64,000 nt of DNA from Stenotrophomonas maltophilia. Its GTDB lineage: Bacteria; Pseudomonadota; Gammaproteobacteria; Xanthomonadales; Xanthomonadaceae. The position numbers and the translations under genes are program-made. Positions 39,845 through 47,687 of this stretch are shown piece after piece. The stretch covers positions 714,501-778,500 of the forward strand of contig NZ_CP029773.1 of assembly GCF_003205835.1 (NCBI RefSeq), in the 5' to 3' direction. The notes beneath the pieces are model-generated. The model made no database searches, was not told where the DNA came from, and was given only the letters and a program-made list of their open reading frames with translations. The stretch's first letter is position 1, and the number at the start of each line of letters is the position of its first letter.

Positions 39845-42435
39845 GGGATCAGATTCGGATCGTAGTCATCGCGGGTCGCCCCGGTGTTGCTGGGCGGCAC
39901 GAGATAGAGGTCGTCGCGGTTGTAGCCGAGGATAGCACGGCGCAGAGTGCGGTCCGTGTCCTGGCCGATGGAGCTCAGGCCCTTCAGGACGAACTCCACC
40001 TGGATGGAGTTGTTCATCTCGCCTTCGCGATTGCGGACATAGCGGCGGCCGACCACACGCACGGCCAGGCAGCAGCTGTCCCACTGGACGCCGCCGATGA
40101 TTTCCAGCGGCTCCTTGTCCTGCAGCGAGTAGTAATAGCGGCCGACCAGGCTCCAACGCGCATTCAGCGGGTACAGGAACGACAGGTCGGCCTGCTCCAG
40201 CAGGGTGCGGTCATGCTTGTTGGCACCGGGCAGAGCACCGGCATTGATGCGGTAGCGGTAGCTCAGGTTGACCACGCCGTCGTTGGGCATCAGGTAACGG
40301 GCACGGACGCTGGCCAGATCCTCGCGCTTGTACTTCGGATCCCACTGGTAGGTGGCGCCCAGGGTCCAGCGGTCGTTGATCATGTAGTTGCCGTCGGCGA
40401 TCCAGGCCGACTTGCCCTTTTCCACCGGGGCGCCGCCGGGGGTGGTGGTCACCCGCGACTCATCGAAGTACTGGATCTGGCCGATCGAGGCCGAGAAACG
40501 TTCCTTGCCGGTGGTCTGGTCGATGAACCGGGTGCTCACCGCCAGGGTCAGCTGGTTGGCGTCGTTCTGGCGGTCGGCGCCGGTGTAGCGCGAGTCGCGG
40601 AACAGCTGGCCCCAGCTGAAGGTGAAGTCACGGGTGTCGAAGATCGGCAGCTCGTCCTGGTTGCGGTACGGCGTGCGCAGGTAGAACAGGCGCGGTTCCA
40701 GGGTCTGCAGGAACGACTTGCCGCGGATGCTGGTTTCGCGATCGAAGAACAGGCCGGCGTCGATGCTGCCGATCGGCAGGCTGCGGCTGGGCGAGGTATT
40801 GCCGCGCAGCTGCTCGGGCGTGGCCGTGTTCGGGTCGATGCCCTGCGAACTCAGGATCTGGGCCTGGATGCCTCTCACACCATCCACCAGGCCACGGTCC
40901 AGCTGATAGGCGGTGTAGCGGTAGGCCAGGGTCGGGGTCACATACCAGGCCGCGCCGCTGATCGGGAACGACACATACGGCTTCACGTCCAATCGCGAAC
41001 CGCCGCTGATACCGACGCCGTCTGTCCACTGCACTCCGTTGCGGGTGTACTGCAGATCCTTACCGGTGCCGACGGCGTTCTTGAAGTTGATGTCGTCGTG
41101 GGTGAAGCGCACCGCTTCGGCGTAGATGCCGGCTTCCAGCCAGGGCCGGACCGGCTTGTCCCAGTTGAAGTACAGGCGTGGCTGGCGGTTGTAGGGCAGG
41201 GCGCGCTCGTCGAGCGTGTAGTCAGTCAGCTGCCAGCGGTCGGCCATGATCCCGGCCGTCCAGTTCTTGCCGGTACCGTACAGGCCGATGGTGCTCTGCA
41301 GGTTGGACGCAGTCACACCGACCAGGCGGTTGGCGAAGTCCTCGACATAACGCTCGTCGCTGACCCAGGCCAGGTTGGCGCGGGCCTGCCAGTGGTCGTC
41401 CACGTTGTGGTAACCGGAAAACATCACGCGGCCGCGGTCGCGGTCGCGCAGGCGGTCGTTGGGCATGAACGATGTCAGCACCTCGCCACGGCCGCCGTTG
41501 TAGAGGTAGCGGAACTCGTTGTCGAGCAGCAGGCCGCGCCGGCTCATGTAGCGCGGGGTCAGCGTATCGTCGTAGTTCGGCGCCAGATTGAAGTAGATCG
41601 GCTGCGCGTAGTCGACGCCGTTGCGGCCGGACATGCCCAGCTGCGGGAACAGCAGGCCGGTCTTGCGGCGATCATCGATCGGGAACTTGAAGTACGGCGC
41701 CCACAGCACCGGCACCTTGCCGATGCGCAGCACGGCGTTGCGGGCCGTACCGAAGCCTTCGTCGTTGTCCACTTCGATCTGCGGCGCCGACAGCTTCCAC
41801 ACCGGCTGCGACGGGTCGCAGGTGGTGTAGGTGGAGCGGTGCATCTGGCCGACCGCGCCCTGCAGGTCGACCGATTCGGCATCGCCGTTGCCCCGGCGCG
41901 ACACCAGCTGGTACTTGATGTCGGAGATCTTGTGGGTGTCGCTTTCCTGGTTGCCCTCGGCGCGCTTGGCGATCATCCGGATCGACCCGTCCTGGTAGCG
42001 GACGTTGCCGTCGGCGATGTAGTTGCCGGTCTCGGTATCGAAGCTGAGCTTGTCGGTGCCGACGAACTGGTCGCCGCGGCGCAGTGCCACGTTGCCCTCG
42101 TACTGCGGCACCGTGGTGGTGCCCAGCAGCTGGTCACCCTCGATGTCGGTCGGCTGGTTCTCGCGCGCGGCGGCGGCGCTGGCCTTGTCCTGGCCGGGAA
42201 CCGGGGTGGGGGCGTCGGTGAACGCGGGAATGACGTCGGTGGCCGGGCACAGGCCCCAGTTGAGCGGCTTTTCATCGGCCATCGCCGGCAGGCTGATGGC
42301 GATGCTCAGAGGCAGGGGAAGCAGGCGGAGGGCTCGGCGCACGCGGTTCGGATTCGGGCGAAAACGGACGGTAGCTTGCCCCATCCCTTGCATAGGGGCA
42401 ATGAAGGGCGCCGCAGGGGGCCGGTTCGGGTTCAT
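39841..42435 (-). CDS. lptD: LPS-assembly outer-membrane protein LptD
   Basis: The 864-residue outer-membrane protein inserts lipopolysaccharide into the outer leaflet together with LptE. The N-terminal region has a hydrophobic signal (ALRLLPLPLSIAISLPAMA, near residues 36-54), then an OstA/beta-taco domain (GDQFVGTDKLSFDTETGNYI). A long barrel of about 26 strands ends near NTGATRDDYDPNLIP. Cys residues in GLCPATD, TTCDPSQPVW and WDSCCLAVRVVGRRY fit the disulfides needed for LptD activity. The start at 42435 overlaps the previous stop (ATGA); later Mets at 42393 and 42384 are also possible and would give a more normal signal length. Confidence 0.95.
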   Translation of the reverse strand: MNPNRPPAAPFIAPMQGMGQATVRFRPNPNRVRRALRLLPLPLSIAISLPAMADEKPLNWGLCPATDVIPAFTDAPTPVPGQDKASAAAARENQPTDIEGDQLLGTTTVPQYEGNVALRRGDQFVGTDKLSFDTETGNYIADGNVRYQDGSIRMIAKRAEGNQESDTHKISDIKYQLVSRRGNGDAESVDLQGAVGQMHRSTYTTCDPSQPVWKLSAPQIEVDNDEGFGTARNAVLRIGKVPVLWAPYFKFPIDDRRKTGLLFPQLGMSGRNGVDYAQPIYFNLAPNYDDTLTPRYMSRRGLLLDNEFRYLYNGGRGEVLTSFMPNDRLRDRDRGRVMFSGYHNVDDHWQARANLAWVSDERYVEDFANRLVGVTASNLQSTIGLYGTGKNWTAGIMADRWQLTDYTLDERALPYNRQPRLYFNWDKPVRPWLEAGIYAEAVRFTHDDINFKNAVGTGKDLQYTRNGVQWTDGVGISGGSRLDVKPYVSFPISGAAWYVTPTLAYRYTAYQLDRGLVDGVRGIQAQILSSQGIDPNTATPEQLRGNTSPSRSLPIGSIDAGLFFDRETSIRGKSFLQTLEPRLFYLRTPYRNQDELPIFDTRDFTFSWGQLFRDSRYTGADRQNDANQLTLAVSTRFIDQTTGKERFSASIGQIQYFDESRVTTTPGGAPVEKGKSAWIADGNYMINDRWTLGATYQWDPKYKREDLASVRARYLMPNDGVVNLSYRYRINAGALPGANKHDRTLLEQADLSFLYPLNARWSLVGRYYYSLQDKEPLEIIGGVQWDSCCLAVRVVGRRYVRNREGEMNNSIQVEFVLKGLSSIGQDTDRTLRRAILGYNRDDLYLVPPSNTGATRDDYDPNLIP

Positions 42436-43370
42436 CCGGCGGCGGCGCTGGAAGCCGATGACATCAGGGCCTGGACGTGGGCCACGCTGCACTCGGCGAG
42501 GGCCTGCAGGTCGTAGCCGCCCTCCAGCATCGACACCACCCGGCCGGCCGCGTGACGACGCGCCAGCGCGTGCAGTTCACGGGTGATCCAGGCGAAATCG
42601 TCGGTCTCCAGCATCAGGTCGGCCTGCGGGTCGCGCAGGTGGGCGTCGAAGCCGGCCGAGATCAGCAGCAGCTGCGGACGGAAGTCGTCGATGGCCGGCA
42701 GCATCTCGTCGGCCCAGACATTGCGGAAGCGGAACCCCCCACTGCCCGGCGGCAGCAGGATGTTCATCAGGTTGCCGGCACCGCGGTCGCGGCGCAGGCC
42801 GGAATTGGGAAACAGCCCGGCCTGGTGGGTGCTGTAGTACGAGACCCGGGCGTCGTGCTGGAAGATGTCCTGGGTGCCGTTGCCGTGGTGGACATCGAAA
42901 TCGACCACCGCGATCCGCTCCAGGCCATGGCGGTCGCGGGCATAGGCGGCGGCGATGGCGATGTTGTTGAGCAGGCAGAAGCCCATCGCCGTGCTGCTGG
43001 TGGCGTGGTGGCCCGGCGGGCGTACCGCGCAGAAGGCCAGCGGGTCGTCGCCCAGCATCACCGCATCGACCGCGGCCACGCCGGCGCCGGCGGCATGCAC
43101 AGCGGCGCTGGCCGAGCCGGGTGAGGTCCAGGTGTCCATGTCCAGCTGGCGCAGCGGTGCGGTCTGCGGTTGCAGCACGAAGTCGAGCAGGGCGCTGTCG
43201 TGGACCCGGGTCAGTTCACCGAACTTGGCCGGTGGTGCTTCGCGCCACTCCAGCTGGCCGGGGAACGCGGCGTGCAGCGCGTCCAGCACATGCTGCAGGC
43301 GTTGCGGGCACTCGGGATGGCCCGGACCGGGGTCATGCAGCAGGCAGGACGGGTGGGTATAGACCAGCAT
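42432..43370 (-). CDS. Histone-deacetylase-family amidohydrolase
   Basis: The 312-residue zinc enzyme of the class II HDAC/acetylpolyamine amidohydrolase superfamily has FCAVRPPGHHATSSTAMGFC near residues 112-131 (the His-His charge relay), DFDVHHGNGTQDIF near 154-167 (zinc Asp and His), and LLISAGFDAHLRDP near 235 (third zinc ligand). The short N-terminus (MLVYTHPSCLLHDPGPGHPE) is standard. Bacterial members deacetylate polyamines, acetoin-type adducts or proteins; the substrate here is unknown. It is tightly embedded in a unit with cobalamin and LPS genes, overlapping lptD by 4 bp. Confidence 0.88.
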   Translation of the reverse strand: MLVYTHPSCLLHDPGPGHPECPQRLQHVLDALHAAFPGQLEWREAPPAKFGELTRVHDSALLDFVLQPQTAPLRQLDMDTWTSPGSASAAVHAAGAGVAAVDAVMLGDDPLAFCAVRPPGHHATSSTAMGFCLLNNIAIAAAYARDRHGLERIAVVDFDVHHGNGTQDIFQHDARVSYYSTHQAGLFPNSGLRRDRGAGNLMNILLPPGSGGFRFRNVWADEMLPAIDDFRPQLLLISAGFDAHLRDPQADLMLETDDFAWITRELHALARRHAAGRVVSMLEGGYDLQALAECSVAHVQALMSSASSAAAG

Positions 43371-43379
43371 CGTGTCGAC

Positions 43380-43934
43380 TCAGCGCTGGCGCTGCTGTGG
43401 CTGCCACAGCGCTTCGCCATGGCCATCGGCGCGGGCCAGTACGCGGGCCAGTACGAACAGCAGGTCCGACAGCCGGTTGAGGTACTGCAGCGCCTCGCTG
43501 CGCACGGCCTCGTGGCGGGCCAGGGTGACCGTCTCGCGCTCGGCGCGGCGGACGATGGTGCGCGCCAGGTGGCAGCGCGCGGCGGCTTCGCCACCGGCCG
43601 GCAGGATGAACTCCTTCAGCATCGGCAGGTCGGCATTGTAGTGGTCCAGCTGCTGCTCCAGCGCCGAGATATCGGCAGCGTGGATCGCGGCATGGCCGGG
43701 AATGCAAAGCTCGGCGCCCAGGTCGAACAACTGGTGCTGCAGATGCACCACCAGCGCGCGCACGTCCTCGGGCAGGGGCGCGGCCAGCAGCAGGCCAAGC
43801 GCGGCATTGGCTTCGTCGACGGTGCCGTAGGACGCCACGCGGGCGTCATCCTTGGCCACGCGCTGGCCGTCGCCAAGGCCGGTACTGCCGTCGTCGCCGG
43901 TGCGGGTGTAGATGCGCGAGAGGCGATGACCCAT
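43380..43934 (-). CDS. Cob(I)alamin adenosyltransferase, PduO type
   Basis: The 184-residue helical-bundle enzyme transfers the 5'-deoxyadenosyl group of ATP to cob(I)alamin, forming coenzyme B12. The ATP-binding N-terminus RIYTRTGDDGSTGLGDGQRV is intact, along with the helix signature VASYGTVDEANAALG and the C-terminal EALQYLNRLSDLLFVLARVL with the conserved Asn-Arg-Leu-Ser-Asp. The start MGHRLSR is used; upstream residues (to 44081) are in the reading frame of the neighbour's antisense. It is 8 bp behind the BtuM-like gene, so imported B12 could be adenosylated at once. It is followed after 9 bp by the deacetylase-family gene. Confidence 0.93.
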   Translation of the reverse strand: MGHRLSRIYTRTGDDGSTGLGDGQRVAKDDARVASYGTVDEANAALGLLLAAPLPEDVRALVVHLQHQLFDLGAELCIPGHAAIHAADISALEQQLDHYNADLPMLKEFILPAGGEAAARCHLARTIVRRAERETVTLARHEAVRSEALQYLNRLSDLLFVLARVLARADGHGEALWQPQQRQR

Positions 43935-43942
43935 GGCGCGGC

Positions 43943-44527
43943 TCAGTGGCGGATGTCGCGGCGGGCCTGCTGGAGCTTCAACACCTGCTCCACGGCCAGC
44001 TGCAGCGCGGCAGCCAGCGCCACATAGATCGCCGTGGTGCGCAGGTAGGGCCCGAACCACTGCGCGTAGTTCTGTGCCCAACCGGCCAGCGTCGGTTCGG
44101 CCACGTTACGGCTGCTCCAGTAGAAACCGCCCTGTGCCAGCAGGTGGCAGACCGCCACCGAAGCGACCAGCAGCAGTGCGCCCTTGGCCAGTACCGGCCA
44201 GCGCGCGCTCTGGTAGTTGCGGCCCAGCAGCATGCCGCCGGCCCACAGCGAGAAGTAGGCCGGCAGCAGCAGCCAGTAGCCCGGCGACACGCAGTAGTGC
44301 TGCCAGAAATCCAGACCGCTGCTGCGGATCACGATCCAGTCCACCAGCACCGCGAACACCATCAGCAACGGGAACGCCCAGCGGGTCCAGCGCGCCAGGT
44401 AGAAGCCACCGATGAAGAACACGGCCCAGGAGGCATCGGGGATCGCCGCGAAGTGATTGACCCGGGTCGCCGCCAGCAGCAGTACGAGCACGGACAGGAC
44501 GAAGGCGCGGTTGGCGGTGTCGGACAT
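43943..44527 (-). CDS. btuM: Putative vitamin B12 transporter, BtuM-like solitary S-component
   Basis: The 194-residue protein has six hydrophobic helices: FVLSVLVLLLAA, WAVFFIGGFYLA, WAFPLLMVFAVLVDW, GYWLLLPAYFSLWAGG, VLAKGALLLVASVAVCHLLA and YVALAAALQLAVEQVL. The sequence WQHYCVSPGYWLLLPAY places a Cys at residue 79. BtuM proteins are ECF-type S-components that act alone, and in the Thiobacillus BtuM a Cys at position 80 in this loop coordinates cobalt and decyanates B12. NHFAAIPDASWA near the N-terminus is also typical. The downstream adenosyltransferase gene supports B12 import. It is the first gene of the minus-strand run. No ATPase or T-component gene is nearby. Confidence 0.72.
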   Translation of the reverse strand: MSDTANRAFVLSVLVLLLAATRVNHFAAIPDASWAVFFIGGFYLARWTRWAFPLLMVFAVLVDWIVIRSSGLDFWQHYCVSPGYWLLLPAYFSLWAGGMLLGRNYQSARWPVLAKGALLLVASVAVCHLLAQGGFYWSSRNVAEPTLAGWAQNYAQWFGPYLRTTAIYVALAAALQLAVEQVLKLQQARRDIRH

Positions 44528-44626
44528 GGTGGGGGCCCGGAGCGGATTCAGGTTTCATTCTAGCCCGCCGCGCAGGTTGGCGCAGGTCGGGGGGCGTTGG
44601 GTGTTCGGGCGGGGCGAGCGCGTATC

Positions 44627-45844
44627 ATGAACACCATGAGTGAACGACATGACGTGCTGATCGTCGGTGGCGGCCTGGTCGGTGCCAGCCTGGCCATCGC
44701 CCTGGACCGGCTGGGCCGCGATGTGGGCCTGCTCGAAGCCAGCCCGGCCGGCGAGCTGCCGGCGGTGTTCGACCAGCGCAACCTCAGTTTCGCGGCGGCC
44801 ACCGTCAACGCGCTGACCGCGCTGGGGGTCATGCAGAAGCTGGCGATGGCGCCGGGCCCGATCCGTCGCATCCACGTCAGCCGCGCCGGCGATTTCGGCC
44901 GCGTGCAGCTGGAGGCTTCCGACTACGACCGGCCCTGGTTCGGCCAGGTGGTGGTGGCGCGTGACTTCGGCCAGGCGCTGGAAGCGCGCCTGCAGGAACT
45001 GCCACGGCTGCGCCGTTACCGGCCGATGCGGTTCCTGGGGTTGGGCGAGGTGATCGATGGCTACCGCCAGGTGCGGGTGGCCGACGAGGCCGGCGAGCGC
45101 GTGCTGCTGGCACGGCTGGTGGTCGGTGCCGATGGCACCACCAGCGGCGTGCGTGGCGCGCTGGGCATCGAGGTCGACCGTCATGATTTCCAGCAGACCC
45201 TGTTCGTGGCCCGCGTGCGCAGCCAGCGTGCGCCGGACGGCACCGCCTGGGAGCGCTTCACCGATACCGGCCCAACCGCCCTGCTGCCGCGTGGTGACCG
45301 CCACTTCGGCACTGTGCACGGTGTTGCGCGCGACCAGGCCGATGCGGTGATGGCGCTGGATGATGCGGCCTGGCTGCAGCGGCTGCAGGATGCGATCGGC
45401 TGGCGTGCCGGCCGCCTGCTCGAATCTGGCCCGCGCAGCGCTTACCCGCTCATCCAGGTGCTGGCGCGCGCGCTGGCCGGTGAGCGCACGGTGCTGCTTG
45501 GCAATGCCGCGCAGACCATCCATCCATTGGGTGCGCAGGGCTTCAACCTGGGCCTGCGCGATGCGCTGACCCTGGCCGAACTGCTGGAGGATGCGCATGA
45601 GGATGCCGGCAGCGACGCGCTGCTGCAGGCCTATGTCGCGCGCCGCGAGGACGACCGCCGGCAGACGGTGGCGTTCTCGGGTGGCCTGGCACGCCTGACC
45701 AGCAATCCGGCACCGCTGATGCGGCCGCTGCGCAGCCTCGGCCTGGTGGCTGCACAACGTGCCTCGGTGCAGTCGATGCTGGTCGGTGGTGCGATGGGCT
45801 TCCGTGGTGAAGTGCCGCGCCTGTGCCGCGGAGAAGCCGCATGA
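44627..45844 (+). CDS. ubiH: Ubiquinone-biosynthesis FAD hydroxylase UbiH
   Basis: The 405-residue flavoprotein monooxygenase has the FAD-binding HDVLIVGGGLVGASLAIALD, the FDQRNLSFA block near residue 52, LVVGADGTTSGVRG near 170 (the GD motif), and LLGNAAQTIHPLGAQGFNLG near 298-317 with the conserved substrate/FAD site. It most likely hydroxylates the ubiquinone precursor ring at C1. A second Met at 44636 (MSERHDVLI) is an equally plausible start. It overlaps the next hydroxylase gene by 4 bp. It is divergent from btuM with 99 bp between starts. Confidence 0.9.
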   Translation: MNTMSERHDVLIVGGGLVGASLAIALDRLGRDVGLLEASPAGELPAVFDQRNLSFAAATVNALTALGVMQKLAMAPGPIRRIHVSRAGDFGRVQLEASDYDRPWFGQVVVARDFGQALEARLQELPRLRRYRPMRFLGLGEVIDGYRQVRVADEAGERVLLARLVVGADGTTSGVRGALGIEVDRHDFQQTLFVARVRSQRAPDGTAWERFTDTGPTALLPRGDRHFGTVHGVARDQADAVMALDDAAWLQRLQDAIGWRAGRLLESGPRSAYPLIQVLARALAGERTVLLGNAAQTIHPLGAQGFNLGLRDALTLAELLEDAHEDAGSDALLQAYVARREDDRRQTVAFSGGLARLTSNPAPLMRPLRSLGLVAAQRASVQSMLVGGAMGFRGEVPRLCRGEAA

Positions 45845-47022
45845 GCCGGCGCACGCGCCTGGACGTGGCCATCGTCGGTGGTGGCGTGGTCGGTGCCGCC
45901 TGTGCGCTGGCGCTGGCCGATGCCGGTCTGTCGATTGCGCTGGTGGAGGGCCGCGAACCCGCGCCATGGCAGGCCGCACAGCCGGACCTGCGGGTGTTCG
46001 CCTTCGCCGCCGACAACGTGCAGCTGTTGAACCGCCTGGGTGTGTGGCCGGCCATCGCGCAGGCCCGCGCGTGGCCCTACCGGCGCATGCAGGTGTGGGA
46101 TGCCGCGGGTGGCGAGGATCTGTTGTTCGACGCCGACCGCTTCGGTCGGCGCGAGCTGGGCTACATCGTCGAGAACGGCCTGCTGCAGGATCGCCTCTGG
46201 TCGGCGCTGCCGGCGGCAGGCGTGCAGCTGCACTGCCCGGCACGGGTGGAAGCGCTGGAGCAGGACGAGGACGGCGTGCGCCTGCGGTTGGATGACGGGC
46301 GCCGCCTGGAAGCGGCGCTGGCCGTGGCCGCCGACGGCGCCGAGTCGACCCTGCGCCAGCTGGCCGGAATCGAGGTCGAGCGGCATGACTACCACCAGCG
46401 TGGCGTGGTGGCCTACGTGGACAGCGAGCTGCCGAACCAGGCCACCGCCTGGCAGCGCTTCCTGCCGACCGGACCGCTGGCGTTGCTGCCGGTGGCCGAG
46501 CGCCGCAGTTCGATCGTCTGGACCCTGCCCGAAGACGAAGCTGCTCGCGTGCTGGCCTTGGACGAGGACGCCTTCAACCGCGAGCTGACACGGGCCTTTG
46601 CTGCGCGCCTGGGCGAACTGCGGCTGGCATCACCGCGTGCGGCCTTCCCGCTGCGTCGGCAACTGGCCCGTCACTACGTGGCTGGCCGCGTGCTGGCGCT
46701 GGGTGATGCTGCGCATGTGGTGCATCCGCTGGCCGGGCAGGGCGTGAACCTGGGCCTGCGCGATGTCGCCGCCCTGCAGCAGTGGCTGGCGCCGTCGGCC
46801 GAGCGCCGCGGCCAGCCGCGGCTGTCGCCACAGCGCCTGCAGCGCTGGGCGCGCGAACGGCGCAGCGACAATCAGATCGCCGCCTACAGTTTCGATGCGA
46901 TCAACCGCCTGTTCTCCAACGACGAAATGCACCTGACCCTGGCCCGCGGCCGCGCGCTGGGCTGCGTCGGCAAATGGCCGCCGCTGGTGCAGGCGTTCTG
47001 GAAGCGCGCCGCCGGGGTCTGA
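45841..47022 (+). CDS. UbiH/UbiF-family FAD hydroxylase (probable UbiI)
   Basis: The 393-residue paralogue of UbiH has VAIVGGGVVGAACALALA at the N-terminus, AVAADGAESTLRQLAG near 168, and ALGDAAHVVHPLAGQGVNLG near 287-306. It acts on another position of the ubiquinone ring, most likely C5 (UbiI-like). Xanthomonads are thought to use a Coq7-type protein for the C6 step, which would leave this gene for C5; the assignment is inferred. Its ATG overlaps the ubiH stop (ATGA), so the two are translated together. The C-terminus ends in a helix EMHLTLARGRALGCVGKWPP typical of the family. Confidence 0.86.
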   Translation: MSRRTRLDVAIVGGGVVGAACALALADAGLSIALVEGREPAPWQAAQPDLRVFAFAADNVQLLNRLGVWPAIAQARAWPYRRMQVWDAAGGEDLLFDADRFGRRELGYIVENGLLQDRLWSALPAAGVQLHCPARVEALEQDEDGVRLRLDDGRRLEAALAVAADGAESTLRQLAGIEVERHDYHQRGVVAYVDSELPNQATAWQRFLPTGPLALLPVAERRSSIVWTLPEDEAARVLALDEDAFNRELTRAFAARLGELRLASPRAAFPLRRQLARHYVAGRVLALGDAAHVVHPLAGQGVNLGLRDVAALQQWLAPSAERRGQPRLSPQRLQRWARERRSDNQIAAYSFDAINRLFSNDEMHLTLARGRALGCVGKWPPLVQAFWKRAAGV

Positions 47023-47063
47023 CCGGAATACCGGCCGCTCTGGCAGGTGCCAACGCCGCTCTG

Positions 47064-47206
47064 GTAGGTGCCAACCTTGGTTGGCACAAGGCTGGAAATA
47101 CCCTCGCCTTATCTGAGCCCAGGATGCCTGATGGATGTGCCAACCAAGGTTGGCACCTACCAGAAGCGGGCTCCGTTACCGCCGTTGATCCACGCCATGC
47201 GTGGAT
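47064..47206. repeat. SMAG repeats: inverted pair plus a single copy
   Basis: A GTAGGTGCCAACCTTGGTTG copy (47064-47086) and an inverted copy ending CTAC (47138-47160) form the pair. A third headless palindrome, GATCCACGCCATGCGTGGAT, lies at 47187-47206. The pair can form a long stem between the convergent ubi and EF-hand genes. Confidence 0.85.
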
Positions 47207-47224
47207 GACGATCGCGCCGGTGGA

Positions 47225-47623
47225 TCAATCAACCAGCCAACCAGCCAGGTCGGCACGGTCCAACTTGCCGCGGTGCCTGCGATCCAGTGAATTGAACTCG
47301 TCGGCCAGCGCCGGGTTGGCCTGTGCTTCCTGGCGGCTGATGAAGCCATCGCCGTTCACGTCGAGGTCGCTGAAGCGGATGCGGTACTGGCCGATCACGC
47401 TGCTCGGTTCCAGCGAGCGAACGGTGACCTGTGCTTCGCCGGCCGGCTGCGGAATCTCGACGCTGCCGGTGACCAGGCCGGCGCCTAGCGGTTGCTGGCG
47501 GATGGCGCCGCCGGTCGGGCCCAGCGGCTGGCTCTGCGCCGGCGTGGACGGGCCGTGTTGGGCCATGGCCGGTACCGAGGCCAGCAGGGCGGTCAACAGC
47601 AGGGCGGAACGCGGAATGTTCAT
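47225..47623 (-). CDS. Exported EF-hand protein
   Basis: The 132-residue protein has a signal peptide (MNIPRSALLLTALLASVPAMA). A Pro/Gln-rich region and a beta segment come before two EF-hand loops: a canonical DVNGDGFISRQE near residues 88-99 and a degenerate second loop, DRRHRGKLDRADLAG, lacking some acidic ligands. Exported calcium-binding proteins of this kind are common in xanthomonads; their partners are unknown. The start is fixed by the signal peptide; an upstream in-frame extension to 47749 is rejected. It is transcribed alone, with rlmM upstream at 64 bp on the same strand. Confidence 0.82.
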   Translation of the reverse strand: MNIPRSALLLTALLASVPAMAQHGPSTPAQSQPLGPTGGAIRQQPLGAGLVTGSVEIPQPAGEAQVTVRSLEPSSVIGQYRIRFSDLDVNGDGFISRQEAQANPALADEFNSLDRRHRGKLDRADLAGWLVD

Positions 47624-47687
47624 GACAGGCTCCTTGCCAGAGGGTACCGGGAGCGTACTCCCGGCAACCTGTGCCGCCGATGACGGA

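Noticed and set aside
37718-42516. Two long plus-strand frames opposite pdxA/surA/lptD
   Set aside because: The minus-strand genes have full family signatures and 4-bp operon overlaps; the plus frames have no motifs.
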